Part shown: positions 41,133-49,129 of the stretch, in pieces
Layout of the letters: every line of letters begins with the position of its first letter
Position numbering within the stretch: position 1 is the first letter of the stretch
Source of the DNA: Actinomycetales bacterium
GTDB lineage: Bacteria; Actinomycetota; Actinomycetes; Nanopelagicales; Nanopelagicaceae
DNA: 49,129 nucleotides
Reading direction: 5' to 3'
Assembly: GCA_018969355.1 (NCBI GenBank)
Contig: JAGWYO010000009.1
Location: forward strand, 1-49,129
The notes under the pieces: generated by a model
Database searches by the model: none
Seen by the model: only the letters and a program-made list of their open reading frames with translations
What the model was told of the DNA's origin: nothing
Position numbers and translations under genes: made by a program

Positions 41133-42806
41133 TTACTCGCAGACCGCACCTTTGGAAGCAGAGCCCACCAGCTTTGAATACTTAGCCAAGACACCTCGGC
41201 TGTATGAGTGAGCCAAAGGCTTCCAGCCAACTTTTCTAGTTTCCAGCTCTTTAGTATCAACAAGTAAATCCAATGTGCGCTTATTGATGTCAATGCGTAC
41301 GAGGTCACCATCTTTAATAAATGCAATCGCTCCTCCATCAACAGCTTCGGGTGCGACATGGCCAACACATAGGCCTGTTGACCCACCAGAGAATCGCCCA
41401 TCAGTCAAAAGTAGAGTTGATTTACCAAGACCTGCACCCTTGATTGCACCAGTGATCATTAACATTTCACGCATACCTGGTCCACCCTTTGGACCCTCAT
41501 AGCGAATGACAACTACATCACCAGCTTGAATTGTTCCATTTTCAAGTGCATCCATGGCTGCTTGTTCGCGTTCGAAAACGCGAGCAGGTCCTTCAAATGT
41601 TTCAATTCCAATGCCAGCTGTTTTGCAGACTGCACCATCAGAAGCAAGAGTTCCACCCAAAATAGTAATTCCAACGTCTGTCGATATTGGAGAAGAAACT
41701 GCGCGCAAGATGATTCCATCCGCATCTGGTGGTGCGATATCTTTCAGATTCTCAGCCATTGTTTTGCCTGTAACAGTGAGAACATCTCCATGAAGTAGGC
41801 CTGCATCAAGTAATCCCTTTAATACAACTGGAATACCTCCAACTTTATCGACATCGCTCATGACAAACTTTCCAAACGGCTTGAGATCTCCTAGTAGTGG
41901 AACTTTGGATCCAATTCGATGAAAATCATTAAGTTCAAGTTCTACTTCGGCTTCATGAGCAATAGCTAATAAGTGAAGTACTGCATTTGTAGAACCACCT
42001 AAGGCCATCAAAATTGTGATTGCATTTTCAAAGGCTTGCTTAGTCAAAATATCGCGTGTGGTAATTCCTTGACGAATGAGTTCAACAACAGCAGCACCTG
42101 ATGCTATGGCGTAGGTATCGCGGCGGCGATCTACTGCAGGAGGCGCAGCTGAACCTGGAAGTGAAAGACCAATTGCCTCACCAATACTTGCCATGGTGTT
42201 TGCGGTATACATTCCGCCACAAGCACCTTCACCTGGACAAATGGCACGTTCTATTTGGTCCACGCGCTCTTGTGTAATTAACCCACGGGCGCACGCCCCA
42301 ACTGCCTCGAATGCATCGATGATAGTGACATCTTTACCATCAACTTGTCCTGGCAATGTAGATCCTGCATAAACAAAAACACTTGCAACATCAATGCGCG
42401 CTGCTGCCATCATCATTCCTGGAAGAGATTTATCGCAACCTGCAAAAGTGACCATTCCATCTAAGCGCTCTGCCTGCATAACCGCTTCCACGGAGTCTGC
42501 AATAACTTCACGTGAAACTAAAGAAAAGTGCATTCCTTCATGGCCCATTGAAATTCCATCAGAGACAGAGATGGTTCCAAATTGCATAGGAAATCCACCT
42601 GCATCTAGAACCCCTTGCTTTGATGCTTTAGCAAGACGATCTAAAGATAAATTACATGGAGTTATCTCATTCCAAGATGAAGCGATACCAATTTGTGGTT
42701 TAACCCAATCTTCATCACCCATACCAACGGCACGTAACATTCCGCGGGCTGGGGCGCGCTCTAAACCATCAGTTACAACTCCCGAGCGCGGTTTCATAGT
42801 AGGCAT
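41133..42806 (-). CDS. ilvD: Dihydroxy-acid dehydratase
   Basis: Dehydrates dihydroxy acids to the keto acids of valine and isoleucine. Three conserved cysteines, C51, C124 (GCDKSLPG) and C196 (GEGACGGMY), are placed as in the oxygen-tolerant [2Fe-2S] form of mycobacteria and plants; 557 residues fit this form. The start has no usable ribosome binding site. Instead TAGACT, whose TAG is the gatB stop, lies six bases before the ATG, so the mRNA is probably leaderless. The ilvB attenuator lies downstream. Confidence 0.95.
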   Translation of the reverse strand: MPTMKPRSGVVTDGLERAPARGMLRAVGMGDEDWVKPQIGIASSWNEITPCNLSLDRLAKASKQGVLDAGGFPMQFGTISVSDGISMGHEGMHFSLVSREVIADSVEAVMQAERLDGMVTFAGCDKSLPGMMMAAARIDVASVFVYAGSTLPGQVDGKDVTIIDAFEAVGACARGLITQERVDQIERAICPGEGACGGMYTANTMASIGEAIGLSLPGSAAPPAVDRRRDTYAIASGAAVVELIRQGITTRDILTKQAFENAITILMALGGSTNAVLHLLAIAHEAEVELELNDFHRIGSKVPLLGDLKPFGKFVMSDVDKVGGIPVVLKGLLDAGLLHGDVLTVTGKTMAENLKDIAPPDADGIILRAVSSPISTDVGITILGGTLASDGAVCKTAGIGIETFEGPARVFEREQAAMDALENGTIQAGDVVVIRYEGPKGGPGMREMLMITGAIKGAGLGKSTLLLTDGRFSGGSTGLCVGHVAPEAVDGGAIAFIKDGDLVRIDINKRTLDLLVDTKELETRKVGWKPLAHSYSRGVLAKYSKLVGSASKGAVCE

Positions 42807-42818
42807 GTGCGCAGTCTA
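42807..42818 (-). promoter_or_regulatory. Leaderless promoter -10 box for ilvD
   Basis: TAGACT at 42818-42813 is followed by six bases and the ilvD ATG; the TAG doubles as the gatB stop codon. No -35 box or ribosome binding site is convincing. The geometry matches proS, gatC, proA and patD in this window. Confidence 0.6.
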
Positions 42819-44324
42819 GCCTTCTGATTGTCCAAGATGAGCTAATAAAAGCGCACGGACTTTAGCTGCATCTGCTTGACCCTTTGTATCTTTCATGACC
42901 ATTCCAATTAATGCACCAGCTGCTGGCAAATGGCCATCTCGAACCTTTTGTGCAGTCTGCGGTTGTTCAGCACATGCCCGCTCGATTGCTGCCATCAATT
43001 GCGAATCATCATTTACAACTCTAATTCCGCGCGCAGCAATGACCACTGATGGTTTTCCTTCTCCGGCAATTACACCTTCAACAACTTGGCGAGCTAACTT
43101 ATCTGTTAGATCTCCAGCATGAACAAGGGCGACTATCTCAGCCACATCCGTTGCTGCAATCGGTAGGTCTTTAATCGCAACATCTTTTTCATTTGCAATG
43201 CGAGAGATTTCACCCAGCCACCAACCACGTGCTTTAGTTGGATCTGCACCCAGAGCAACTGTTGCTTCAACAACATCTAATACGTCGGCGTTAATCATCG
43301 CTGACATTTCTTTATCTGGAACAGCCCACTGTTCTTTCAAACGTTTGCGGTGGATGGATGGACGCTCTGGCAAAGCTGCTCGCAGTTGTTGAATCCATGC
43401 TGCATCTGGTGCCACTGGAACTAAATCTGGTTCCGGGAAATAACGATAATCCTCAGCCTGTTCTTTCGAGCGGCCAGAGCGTGTTAATCCTGTGTCCTCT
43501 TGGAAGTGACGAGTCTCTTGCACGACTCGCTCCCCACTATTCAAACGTTCGGCATGGCGAATCATTTCGCCTCGAATTGCTCGCTCAACAGAGCGAAGCG
43601 AGTTAACGTTTTTAGTTTCTGAACGAGTTCCAAGAACATTTGAACCAATTAAGCGCAAGGAGACGTTTGCATCGCAGCGCAGTGATCCCTGCTCCATTTT
43701 CACATCACTGACACCAAGTGAGCGCAAGATGTCACGCAGTTCTGCAACGTAAGCTTTTGCTACCTCAGGGGCGTATTTGCCTGTGCCAGGAACAATCTTG
43801 GTAACGATTTCTACTAATGGAATTCCTGCGCGGTTGTAATCAAGCAGTGAATACTCCGCGCCATGAATACGTCCTGTTGCACCACCCATATGCAAAGACT
43901 TTCCAGTGTCTTCTTCCATGTGCACACGCTCAACCTCAATACGGAAAACTTTTGGACCTTCATCAGTTTCAATTTCAACATCAACAAAACCATTCACACA
44001 GATTGGTTCGTCATACTGCGAAATCTGAAAGTTCTTTGGCATATCTGGATAGAAATAGTTCTTGCGAGCAAATCGACTAAAAGGTGCAATCGAACAGTTC
44101 AAAGCAAGACCAATTTTAATAGTTGATTCAATCGCCTTTTCATTAACAGCTGGAAGTGCACCTGGAAGCGCCAAACAAACCGGACATGTTTGAGTATTGG
44201 GTGCTGCGCCGAAAATAGTAGAACAGCCACAAAACATCTTTGATTTTGTATTGAGCTCAACGTGAACTTCAAGACCAAGGACTGGTTCGTACTTTGCAAC
44301 TACGTCATCGTAAGAAAGGCTCAT
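42816..44324 (-). CDS. gatB: Asp/Glu-tRNA amidotransferase subunit B
   Basis: The kinase subunit that activates Glu-tRNA-Gln or Asp-tRNA-Asn before transamidation. Its 502 residues show [17 protein letters not shown] near 18-34, the paired TCPVC zinc motif near 46-50 and [18 protein letters not shown] near 88-105, plus a C-terminal YqeY-like tRNA-binding domain. It overlaps gatA by four bases. The full gatCAB set implies that Gln-tRNA and/or Asn-tRNA are made indirectly. Confidence 0.96.
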   Translation of the reverse strand: MSLSYDDVVAKYEPVLGLEVHVELNTKSKMFCGCSTIFGAAPNTQTCPVCLALPGALPAVNEKAIESTIKIGLALNCSIAPFSRFARKNYFYPDMPKNFQISQYDEPICVNGFVDVEIETDEGPKVFRIEVERVHMEEDTGKSLHMGGATGRIHGAEYSLLDYNRAGIPLVEIVTKIVPGTGKYAPEVAKAYVAELRDILRSLGVSDVKMEQGSLRCDANVSLRLIGSNVLGTRSETKNVNSLRSVERAIRGEMIRHAERLNSGERVVQETRHFQEDTGLTRSGRSKEQAEDYRYFPEPDLVPVAPDAAWIQQLRAALPERPSIHRKRLKEQWAVPDKEMSAMINADVLDVVEATVALGADPTKARGWWLGEISRIANEKDVAIKDLPIAATDVAEIVALVHAGDLTDKLARQVVEGVIAGEGKPSVVIAARGIRVVNDDSQLMAAIERACAEQPQTAQKVRDGHLPAAGALIGMVMKDTKGQADAAKVRALLLAHLGQSEG

Positions 44325-45817
44325 TTGCTACCTGCTAGCGCTGGAATAGTTGAAAGCAATGGCGCCCCCCACTTTGACAGCAAGGCAGCTTCAAGGGCTG
44401 CGCCTACTGAATACATGCGCTCATCTTTCATGACTGGTGACATAATTTGGAAACCAACTGGCAATCCGTCTTCTTCTGCAACACCAGAAGGCAACGACAT
44501 TCCACCAATACCAGCCATGTTTACAGGAATCGTTGCAATGTCATTGAGATACATAGCAAGAGGATCATTAGCTTTTTCACCAATCTTAAATGCTGTGGTT
44601 GGACATGTCGGTGAAACTAAAACATCTGCCTTTTCAAATGCTTTGTTAAAGTCTTGAGTAATAAGCGTGCGAACTTTTTGTGCACTGCCGTAATAGGCAT
44701 CGTAGTAACCGGAGGAAAGTGCGTAAGTGCCAAGAATGATACGGCGCTTGACTTCACGGCCAAAACCAACCTCACGAGTTAGATTCATAACTGATTCAGC
44801 AGATGCGCCATCGTTATCACCCACACGAAGTCCATAACGCATGGCATCAAAGCGGGCTAGGTTAGATGAGCATTCAGATGGTGCAATTAAATAATAGGCA
44901 GCAAGGGCATATTCAAAGTTTGGTGCAGATACCTCAACAATTTCAGCTCCGGCTGCTGCAAGTAGCTCAAGAGATTCTTCAAAGCGAGTGCGCACGCCCT
45001 TTTGGTAGCCATCACCATTAAGTTCCTTAACAACGCCAATCTTCATTCCTTTAACATTTCCTGCCTTAGCTGCAGCAACAACTGCAGGAACTGGAGCGTT
45101 AATGGATGTTGAATCTTTTGGATCATGACCTGCAATGGCCTCATGCAAGAGGGCAGCATCTAGAACCGTACGAGCACATGGTCCTGCTTGATCAAGGGAT
45201 GACGAGAAAGCAACAAGGCCATATCTAGAGACGCCGCCATACGTTGGCTTGACTCCCACTGTTCCGGTTACAGCTGCGGGTTGGCGAATAGATCCACCAG
45301 TATCTGTTCCGATAGCAAGAGGTGCTTCAAATGCAGCCAACGCTGCAGCTGATCCACCACCTGAACCGCCAGGGATGCGAGTTAAATCCCAAGGATTATG
45401 CGTTGGACCATAAGCTGAGTTTTCGGTGGATGAACCCATTGCAAATTCATCCATATTTGTCTTACCTAAAATAACAATGTCATTTTTCTTTAAATTGGCA
45501 ACAACAGTGGAGTCATAGGGTGGGCGCCAGCCTTTAAGAATCTTAGAGCCACATGTAGTTGGAATGCCCTTTTGAGTCATCACATCTTTGAGAGCAAGTG
45601 GAACGCCAGCTAAAGGTGAGAGCCTCTCGCCGTTTTTGCGCTTTGCATCAACTGCTGCTGCCTGATCTAGCGCGCCTTCGGTGTCAACATGCAAGAAAGC
45701 ATGCACATCTCTATCAACTGCAGAAATCTGATCAAGGTGGGCATGTGTTATTTCAACTGAAGTAATCTCACCACTAGCTAATTTACTAGCCATTTCTGAT
45801 GCAGAGTTGCGAATCAT
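44321..45817 (-). CDS. gatA: Asp/Glu-tRNA amidotransferase subunit A
   Basis: The amidase subunit that frees ammonia from glutamine for the tRNA substrate. The Ser-cisSer-Lys triad is visible as K77, S152 (in [11 protein letters not shown]) and S176 (in [10 protein letters not shown]), spaced exactly as in other GatA proteins. The 498 residues are normal. Both ends overlap neighbours by four bases (gatC before, gatB after), consistent with equal amounts of each subunit. Confidence 0.96.
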   Translation of the reverse strand: MIRNSASEMASKLASGEITSVEITHAHLDQISAVDRDVHAFLHVDTEGALDQAAAVDAKRKNGERLSPLAGVPLALKDVMTQKGIPTTCGSKILKGWRPPYDSTVVANLKKNDIVILGKTNMDEFAMGSSTENSAYGPTHNPWDLTRIPGGSGGGSAAALAAFEAPLAIGTDTGGSIRQPAAVTGTVGVKPTYGGVSRYGLVAFSSSLDQAGPCARTVLDAALLHEAIAGHDPKDSTSINAPVPAVVAAAKAGNVKGMKIGVVKELNGDGYQKGVRTRFEESLELLAAAGAEIVEVSAPNFEYALAAYYLIAPSECSSNLARFDAMRYGLRVGDNDGASAESVMNLTREVGFGREVKRRIILGTYALSSGYYDAYYGSAQKVRTLITQDFNKAFEKADVLVSPTCPTTAFKIGEKANDPLAMYLNDIATIPVNMAGIGGMSLPSGVAEEDGLPVGFQIMSPVMKDERMYSVGAALEAALLSKWGAPLLSTIPALAGSK

Positions 45818-46110
45818 TCTTCACCCAGAATTTGAGGAACGCGAAAACGCTGATCTTCTTGAGCAGGTGCGCCAGATAGCGCATCGGCTGGTAAGAGGGA
45901 AGGAATAACGACATCAGGGCGAAAAACATTACGAAGTGGAAGCGGATGTGAAGTTGGAGCCACATCTGCTCCTGCCACTTCTTGAACACGAGCAACTGCA
46001 TCCAAGATGACAGTAAATTCATTAGATAGTGAAACTAACTCTTGATCGCTCATTTCAATGCGAGCAAGGCCAGCAAGCTTTGCTACATCATCGCGGGAAA
46101 GGCTAGTCAT
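45814..46110 (-). CDS. gatC: Asp/Glu-tRNA amidotransferase subunit C
   Basis: A 98-residue structural clamp that holds GatA and GatB together. Family features are [19 protein letters not shown] near residues 7-25 and the C-terminal FRPDVV and FRVPQIL segments. It begins the gatCAB operon. No ribosome binding site precedes the ATG; a TAGACT box seven bases upstream suggests a leaderless mRNA with its own promoter, separate from proA 26 bases away. Confidence 0.94.
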   Translation of the reverse strand: MTSLSRDDVAKLAGLARIEMSDQELVSLSNEFTVILDAVARVQEVAGADVAPTSHPLPLRNVFRPDVVIPSLLPADALSGAPAQEDQRFRVPQILGEE

Positions 46111-46123
46111 GGGTGTGAGTCTA
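46111..46123 (-). promoter_or_regulatory. Leaderless promoter -10 box for gatCAB
   Basis: TAGACT at 46123-46118 is followed by seven bases and the gatC ATG, within the 26-base proA-gatC gap. No Shine-Dalgarno sequence is present. Confidence 0.6.
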
Positions 46124-46136
46124 ATTAACTTCGCAC

Positions 46137-47399
46137 TTAACTGCGAATTTGCCCATCGCCAGTAACGATCCAGGTGGTAGTTGTCATGGCCTCTAGACCC
46201 ATGGGCCCACGGGCATGGAGTTTTTGATTTGAGATTCCAATTTCTGCACCAAATCCCATTTGCTCACCGTCGGTGAATCGCGTAGAAGTATTAACCATTA
46301 CAGCTGCGCAATCACTTAGTGCAATAAATCTCTGAGCATTTGCTTTATTTTCAGTAAGAATCGCTTCAGTGTGCTTAGTTCCGTACTTTGCTATGTGAGC
46401 GCTGGCATCGTCAACGGAATCAACGATAGCTACGTTCATCTCAAGAGTTCCATACTCCGTGCAGAAATTTTCTTCATTAGCCAATGTCATTGGAATTGAT
46501 CCAGCCAATGCAAGTGTCCTCGCATCTCCATGAAGAACTACACCTGCCTCATGCAGAGCCTTTAGGGCAATAGGAGCAAAATCTTTTGCAATAGATTCAT
46601 GTATTAATAGAGTCTCTGCAGCATTACACACACTTGGGCGCTGGGTCTTTGAGTTAATGATAATTGGTACAGCCTTGGAAAGATCTGCAAACTCATCAAC
46701 ATATACATGACAAACACCTGCGCCTGTTTCAATTGTTGGCACGGTTGATTCATCTACCACCATGCGAATTAGTGATGCACTCCCCCGAGGAATTACTAGA
46801 TCTACCTTGCCACGTGCATTTAATAGAGCCTTAACTGTGTCACGATCATCTGATGGAACAAGTTGGATTACATCTGGAGAAATCCTCGTTGCCTTGAGTG
46901 CATCACGCATCACCGTGACAAGAATTTGATTACTTGCTGCAGCGCTAGATGAACCACGTAGAAGTGCAGAATTTCCTGACATTAATAAAATCACCGCAGC
47001 ATCAACAGTCACATTTGGTCGAGCTTCATACACCATGCCAATAACTCCAAATGGAACAGTAATTTGCTGCAAATCGATTCCGTTTGGCAACGTTGAATGG
47101 CGCAGTGTGATGCCAAGAGGATCCGGCAACTTACTTACAAGACGCGCTCCATTGGCGATAGCTACTACTCTTTCAGGAGTGAGCAGTAAACGATCAAGTA
47201 ACGAGGAATTGATCTGGGCTGCACGTGCGCGCACCATGTCTTCTTCATTGGCTGCGATAATTTGCTCACTGTGAGCAAGGATTGCATCAGCAATGGCATT
47301 TAGAGCCGCGCTGCGTTCAGCGCCAGTGGCAACACTCAAGGTGCGCCCGGCAACACGGGCAGTATCTGCCAGAGAGTTAACTAATTGCGTTGCGCTCAT
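46137..47399 (-). CDS. proA: Gamma-glutamyl phosphate reductase
   Basis: The second step of proline synthesis, reducing gamma-glutamyl phosphate to the semialdehyde with NADPH. The nucleophile is C258 in RPSVCNAAETLL. VPFGVIGMVYEARPNVT near residues 115-131 and IPRGSASLIR near 203-212 are family signatures; 420 residues are normal. proB normally precedes it directly, but here a serine hydrolase on the opposite strand lies between them. A TAGGCT box seven bases before the ATG suggests an independent leaderless promoter. Confidence 0.95.
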   Translation of the reverse strand: MSATQLVNSLADTARVAGRTLSVATGAERSAALNAIADAILAHSEQIIAANEEDMVRARAAQINSSLLDRLLLTPERVVAIANGARLVSKLPDPLGITLRHSTLPNGIDLQQITVPFGVIGMVYEARPNVTVDAAVILLMSGNSALLRGSSSAAASNQILVTVMRDALKATRISPDVIQLVPSDDRDTVKALLNARGKVDLVIPRGSASLIRMVVDESTVPTIETGAGVCHVYVDEFADLSKAVPIIINSKTQRPSVCNAAETLLIHESIAKDFAPIALKALHEAGVVLHGDARTLALAGSIPMTLANEENFCTEYGTLEMNVAIVDSVDDASAHIAKYGTKHTEAILTENKANAQRFIALSDCAAVMVNTSTRFTDGEQMGFGAEIGISNQKLHARGPMGLEAMTTTTWIVTGDGQIRS

Positions 47400-47412
47400 G
47401 ACCTAAAGCCTA
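47400..47412 (-). promoter_or_regulatory. Leaderless promoter -10 box for proA
   Basis: TAGGCT at 47412-47407 is followed by seven bases and the proA ATG. It forms an inverted repeat with the same box of the divergent hydrolase gene, the two being only eight bases apart. Confidence 0.6.
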
Positions 47413-47420
47413 TCGGGAGT

Positions 47421-47432
47421 TAGGCTCGTGCC
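47421..47432 (+). promoter_or_regulatory. Leaderless promoter -10 box for the serine hydrolase
   Basis: TAGGCT at 47421-47426 is followed by six bases and the GTG start. Together with the proA box it makes AGCCTA-N8-TAGGCT in a 33-base divergent intergenic region, so both promoters must compete for one polymerase-sized site. Confidence 0.55.
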
Positions 47433-48575
47433 GTGATCACATTAATTCGACGAGTCTTAGTATTTGTCCTGGTTCTTTACATTGCCCTCTTTGGTTTAAC
47501 TAAAGCTATCCGTTATCCCGAACCAATTGCTGCAATTAAGTTGGGGTTAGCACCTGCATCCAAGACCCCCGAATTGATGCCCTTCCACTCCATCGTTGCA
47601 GCGCCTTCAACATTTGCACCGTGGAAAGATGGAGCGAAGGAAGAAATCGGTCAAGTGACTTGGAATGGCAGAAAGCAGGATTTTGCGACCTTCTTAAAAG
47701 AGACAAATACAAATGCTTTTCTCGTTATACGAAGCGGGAAAATTACATACGAGCAGTATTGGAATGGAAAGACCAAGTCGACAGTACTTCCTTCGTACTC
47801 GGTTGCAAAAACAATGACCTCACTATTGATAGGCCAACTCATCGATGAAGGCAAAATTAAAGAGAGCGATACATTCGTAAGTATTCTTCCAGAATTTAAG
47901 GCTCACTCTTCTTTCGATAAGGTAACAATCAAAGATTTGCTTGATATGAACTCTGGAATAGGTGTTTCAGATAACTATCCAACCGGCCCATCAGGGTGGG
48001 GAGTAGCAATTGCACAGATGTATGCAACGACAGATATCAACTGGTTTTTAATGCATAACCGTAAAATGAGAGAGGAACCTGGCACTTTTCCTGAGTATCG
48101 CTCTGTGAACACACAAATGCTTGGAATGATTGTCCAGAAAGTTACTGGTAGATCTCTGGCCGAGGAGTTCACAGATCGGGTTTGGCAAAAGGTGGGCGCT
48201 GATCACGATGCGACCTGGAATGTTGACAGTGCAACTGGTCATGAGAAAGCTTTTTGCTGTTTCAATGCAACAGCCCGTGATTATGCTCGTGTTGCTCAAG
48301 CTTTAATGAGCGGGGATCCAAAGATTGCTAGTACAGCGTGGAAGGCTCGTCTCTCAGTTCCTGTCGTGAAATTGGATTATGGCTGGGGCTATGGCGCACA
48401 AATGTGGCACCCATACCCTGGAGTTAATTTAATGCTCGGTCTACATGGTCAATACATCTATCAAGATCCGCTGCATGACACTGTCATAGTCAAGCTATCT
48501 GATATGCCGACAAGTGCCGATGGAATAAGTTCTAAAGTCGCAATTGTTTTGCGAGAAATCTCAGAGAAGAACTAA
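47433..48575 (+). CDS. Membrane-anchored serine hydrolase, class C beta-lactamase fold
   Basis: A 380-residue serine hydrolase. An N-terminal RR plus hydrophobic helix (about residues 6-24) without a clear cleavage site suggests a membrane anchor with the enzyme outside. The nucleophile motif S123-V-A-K126, the tyrosine Y222 in EYRSVNT and a late GLHGQYIYQD (H338-G) match the family that includes 6-aminohexanoate-dimer hydrolases and esterases. The substrate is unknown; true beta-lactamase activity is not implied. It is the only plus-strand gene, splits proB from proA, and its 3' end overlaps proB by 15 bases. GTG start, no strong ribosome binding site. Confidence 0.82.
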   Translation: MITLIRRVLVFVLVLYIALFGLTKAIRYPEPIAAIKLGLAPASKTPELMPFHSIVAAPSTFAPWKDGAKEEIGQVTWNGRKQDFATFLKETNTNAFLVIRSGKITYEQYWNGKTKSTVLPSYSVAKTMTSLLIGQLIDEGKIKESDTFVSILPEFKAHSSFDKVTIKDLLDMNSGIGVSDNYPTGPSGWGVAIAQMYATTDINWFLMHNRKMREEPGTFPEYRSVNTQMLGMIVQKVTGRSLAEEFTDRVWQKVGADHDATWNVDSATGHEKAFCCFNATARDYARVAQALMSGDPKIASTAWKARLSVPVVKLDYGWGYGAQMWHPYPGVNLMLGLHGQYIYQDPLHDTVIVKLSDMPTSADGISSKVAIVLREISEKN

Positions 48576-49129
48576 ATCGTCGCGGTGTACGAGTTCTCGC
48601 TCGTACTCTGCACCCATTTCTGCCGCAAGTTCTTTAGTGGAACGGCCCAGCATTTTTGGTAGATCCTCTGAATCAAAGGCAACTAAGCCGCGTGCAATGA
48701 CAACTCCGCTTGGGCCCACTAATTCGATGGCATCACCAGCAATGAACTCACCTTCTACTGCCGTTACTCCCGCTGGCAATAATGACACTCCACGTTCCAA
48801 TATTGCTTTTACTGCGCCAGCATCCAGAATTAATTTGCCATGTGGCTTAGTTGCATGTGCCAGCCATAAAAGCCGTGAGGTGGTCTTACTTGCATGCCCA
48901 TGAAAGTGCGTTCCAAAATCCTGGCCAGCCAAAGTTTTATCGGCATCGTCTAGCGAAGTTAAAAGCATGGGAATACCAGCTGAGGTGGCGATGCGTGCTG
49001 CTTCAACTTTTGTGACCATTCCCCCGCTGCCAACTCCAGAAGACCCAGCCCCGCCAAGAGTTTGATTCTCAACATCTGCAACATGTGCTACCTCGTGAAT
49101 GCGCTGAGCACCTGCCTGTGTTGGTGGAG
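48561..49129 (-). CDS. proB: Glutamate 5-kinase (3' part, runs off the window)
   Basis: The C-terminal part of the enzyme that phosphorylates glutamate to start proline synthesis. The frame is open to the right edge. It includes the kinase loop GVGSGGMVTKVEAARIAT, followed by a PUA domain (GKLILDAGAVKAILERGVSLLPAGVTAVEG region) ending in FRADDLVLL-like HRDDLVLL. The ATG at 49019 is an internal methionine, not the start. The stop lies inside the 3' end of the opposite-strand hydrolase. The remaining N-terminal kinase domain is outside the window. Confidence 0.93.
   Translation of the reverse strand, partial: PPTQAGAQRIHEVAHVADVENQTLGGAGSSGVGSGGMVTKVEAARIATSAGIPMLLTSLDDADKTLAGQDFGTHFHGHASKTTSRLLWLAHATKPHGKLILDAGAVKAILERGVSLLPAGVTAVEGEFIAGDAIELVGPSGVVIARGLVAFDSEDLPKMLGRSTKELAAEMGAEYERELVHRDDLVLL

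Overview
The window reads as a dense, almost one-directional stretch of chromosome from a small-genome, free-living actinobacterium of moderate GC (mid-40s percent by eye, not computed). The actinobacterial signs are a mycoredoxin-like glutaredoxin, an actinobacterial SerA with the extra ACT-side domain, a stand-alone polyprenol-phosphate mannose synthase, the dapB-pepR-pnp-rpsO-ribF-truB-rbfA-infB-nusA-rimP-proS-ispG-rseP-dxr order, and promoters with a TANNNT -10 box directly ahead of start codons. Low GC, tiny intergenic gaps and a polyamine uptake operon fit the freshwater acI lineage (Nanopelagicales, e.g. Planktophila/Nanopelagicus). That placement is inference. All genes but one lie on the minus strand, so the operons below are described right to left. 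No tRNA, rRNA, CRISPR array, insertion sequence or phage gene was seen, and no gene-free gap exceeds about 225 bases.

Right end (49129 to 42816): the 3' part of proB, a lone plus-strand serine hydrolase wedged between proB and proA, then proA and the gatCAB amidotransferase operon. Next (42806 to 30952) is a branched-chain amino acid and serine block: ilvD, an attenuator with a nine-residue leader peptide, ilvB, a short ilvN, ilvC, serA, leuB, ilvE and cimA, followed by xerC and a mannosyltransferase. Then comes the translation and lipid block rpsB-tsf-pyrH-frr-cdsA-rlmN (30729 to 25674).

Centre (25644 to 17601): an aldehyde dehydrogenase close to gamma-aminobutyraldehyde dehydrogenase, a complete PotD-A-B-C polyamine ABC transporter, an FAD-dependent amine oxidoreductase and an agmatinase. 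Together these suggest uptake of polyamines and oxidation of putrescine-type amines toward GABA.

Left part (17600 to 1): dxr, rseP, ispG (isoprenoid synthesis and site-2 protease), proS, a TauE/SafE permease, rimP-nusA-infB-rbfA-truB-ribF, rpsO, pnp, the M16 peptidase, dapB and a glutaredoxin.

The most interesting signals are regulatory. (1) A complete ribosome-mediated attenuator precedes ilvB: peptide MSTTFVVVI, a 10-bp hairpin and a perfect 7-bp terminator with seven U. (2) A recurrent TAG(A/G)CT box stands 6-7 nt before starts that lack a Shine-Dalgarno sequence (proS, patD, ilvD, gatC, proA, the serine hydrolase), with looser TANNNT versions at speB and xerC. In several cases the TAG is also the stop codon of the gene upstream. 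(3) A perfect 7-7-7 inverted repeat encloses that box at the polyamine operon. (4) A structured, unexplained leader lies ahead of the amine oxidoreductase. (5) truB encodes its conserved N-terminal motif upstream of its first ordinary start codon.
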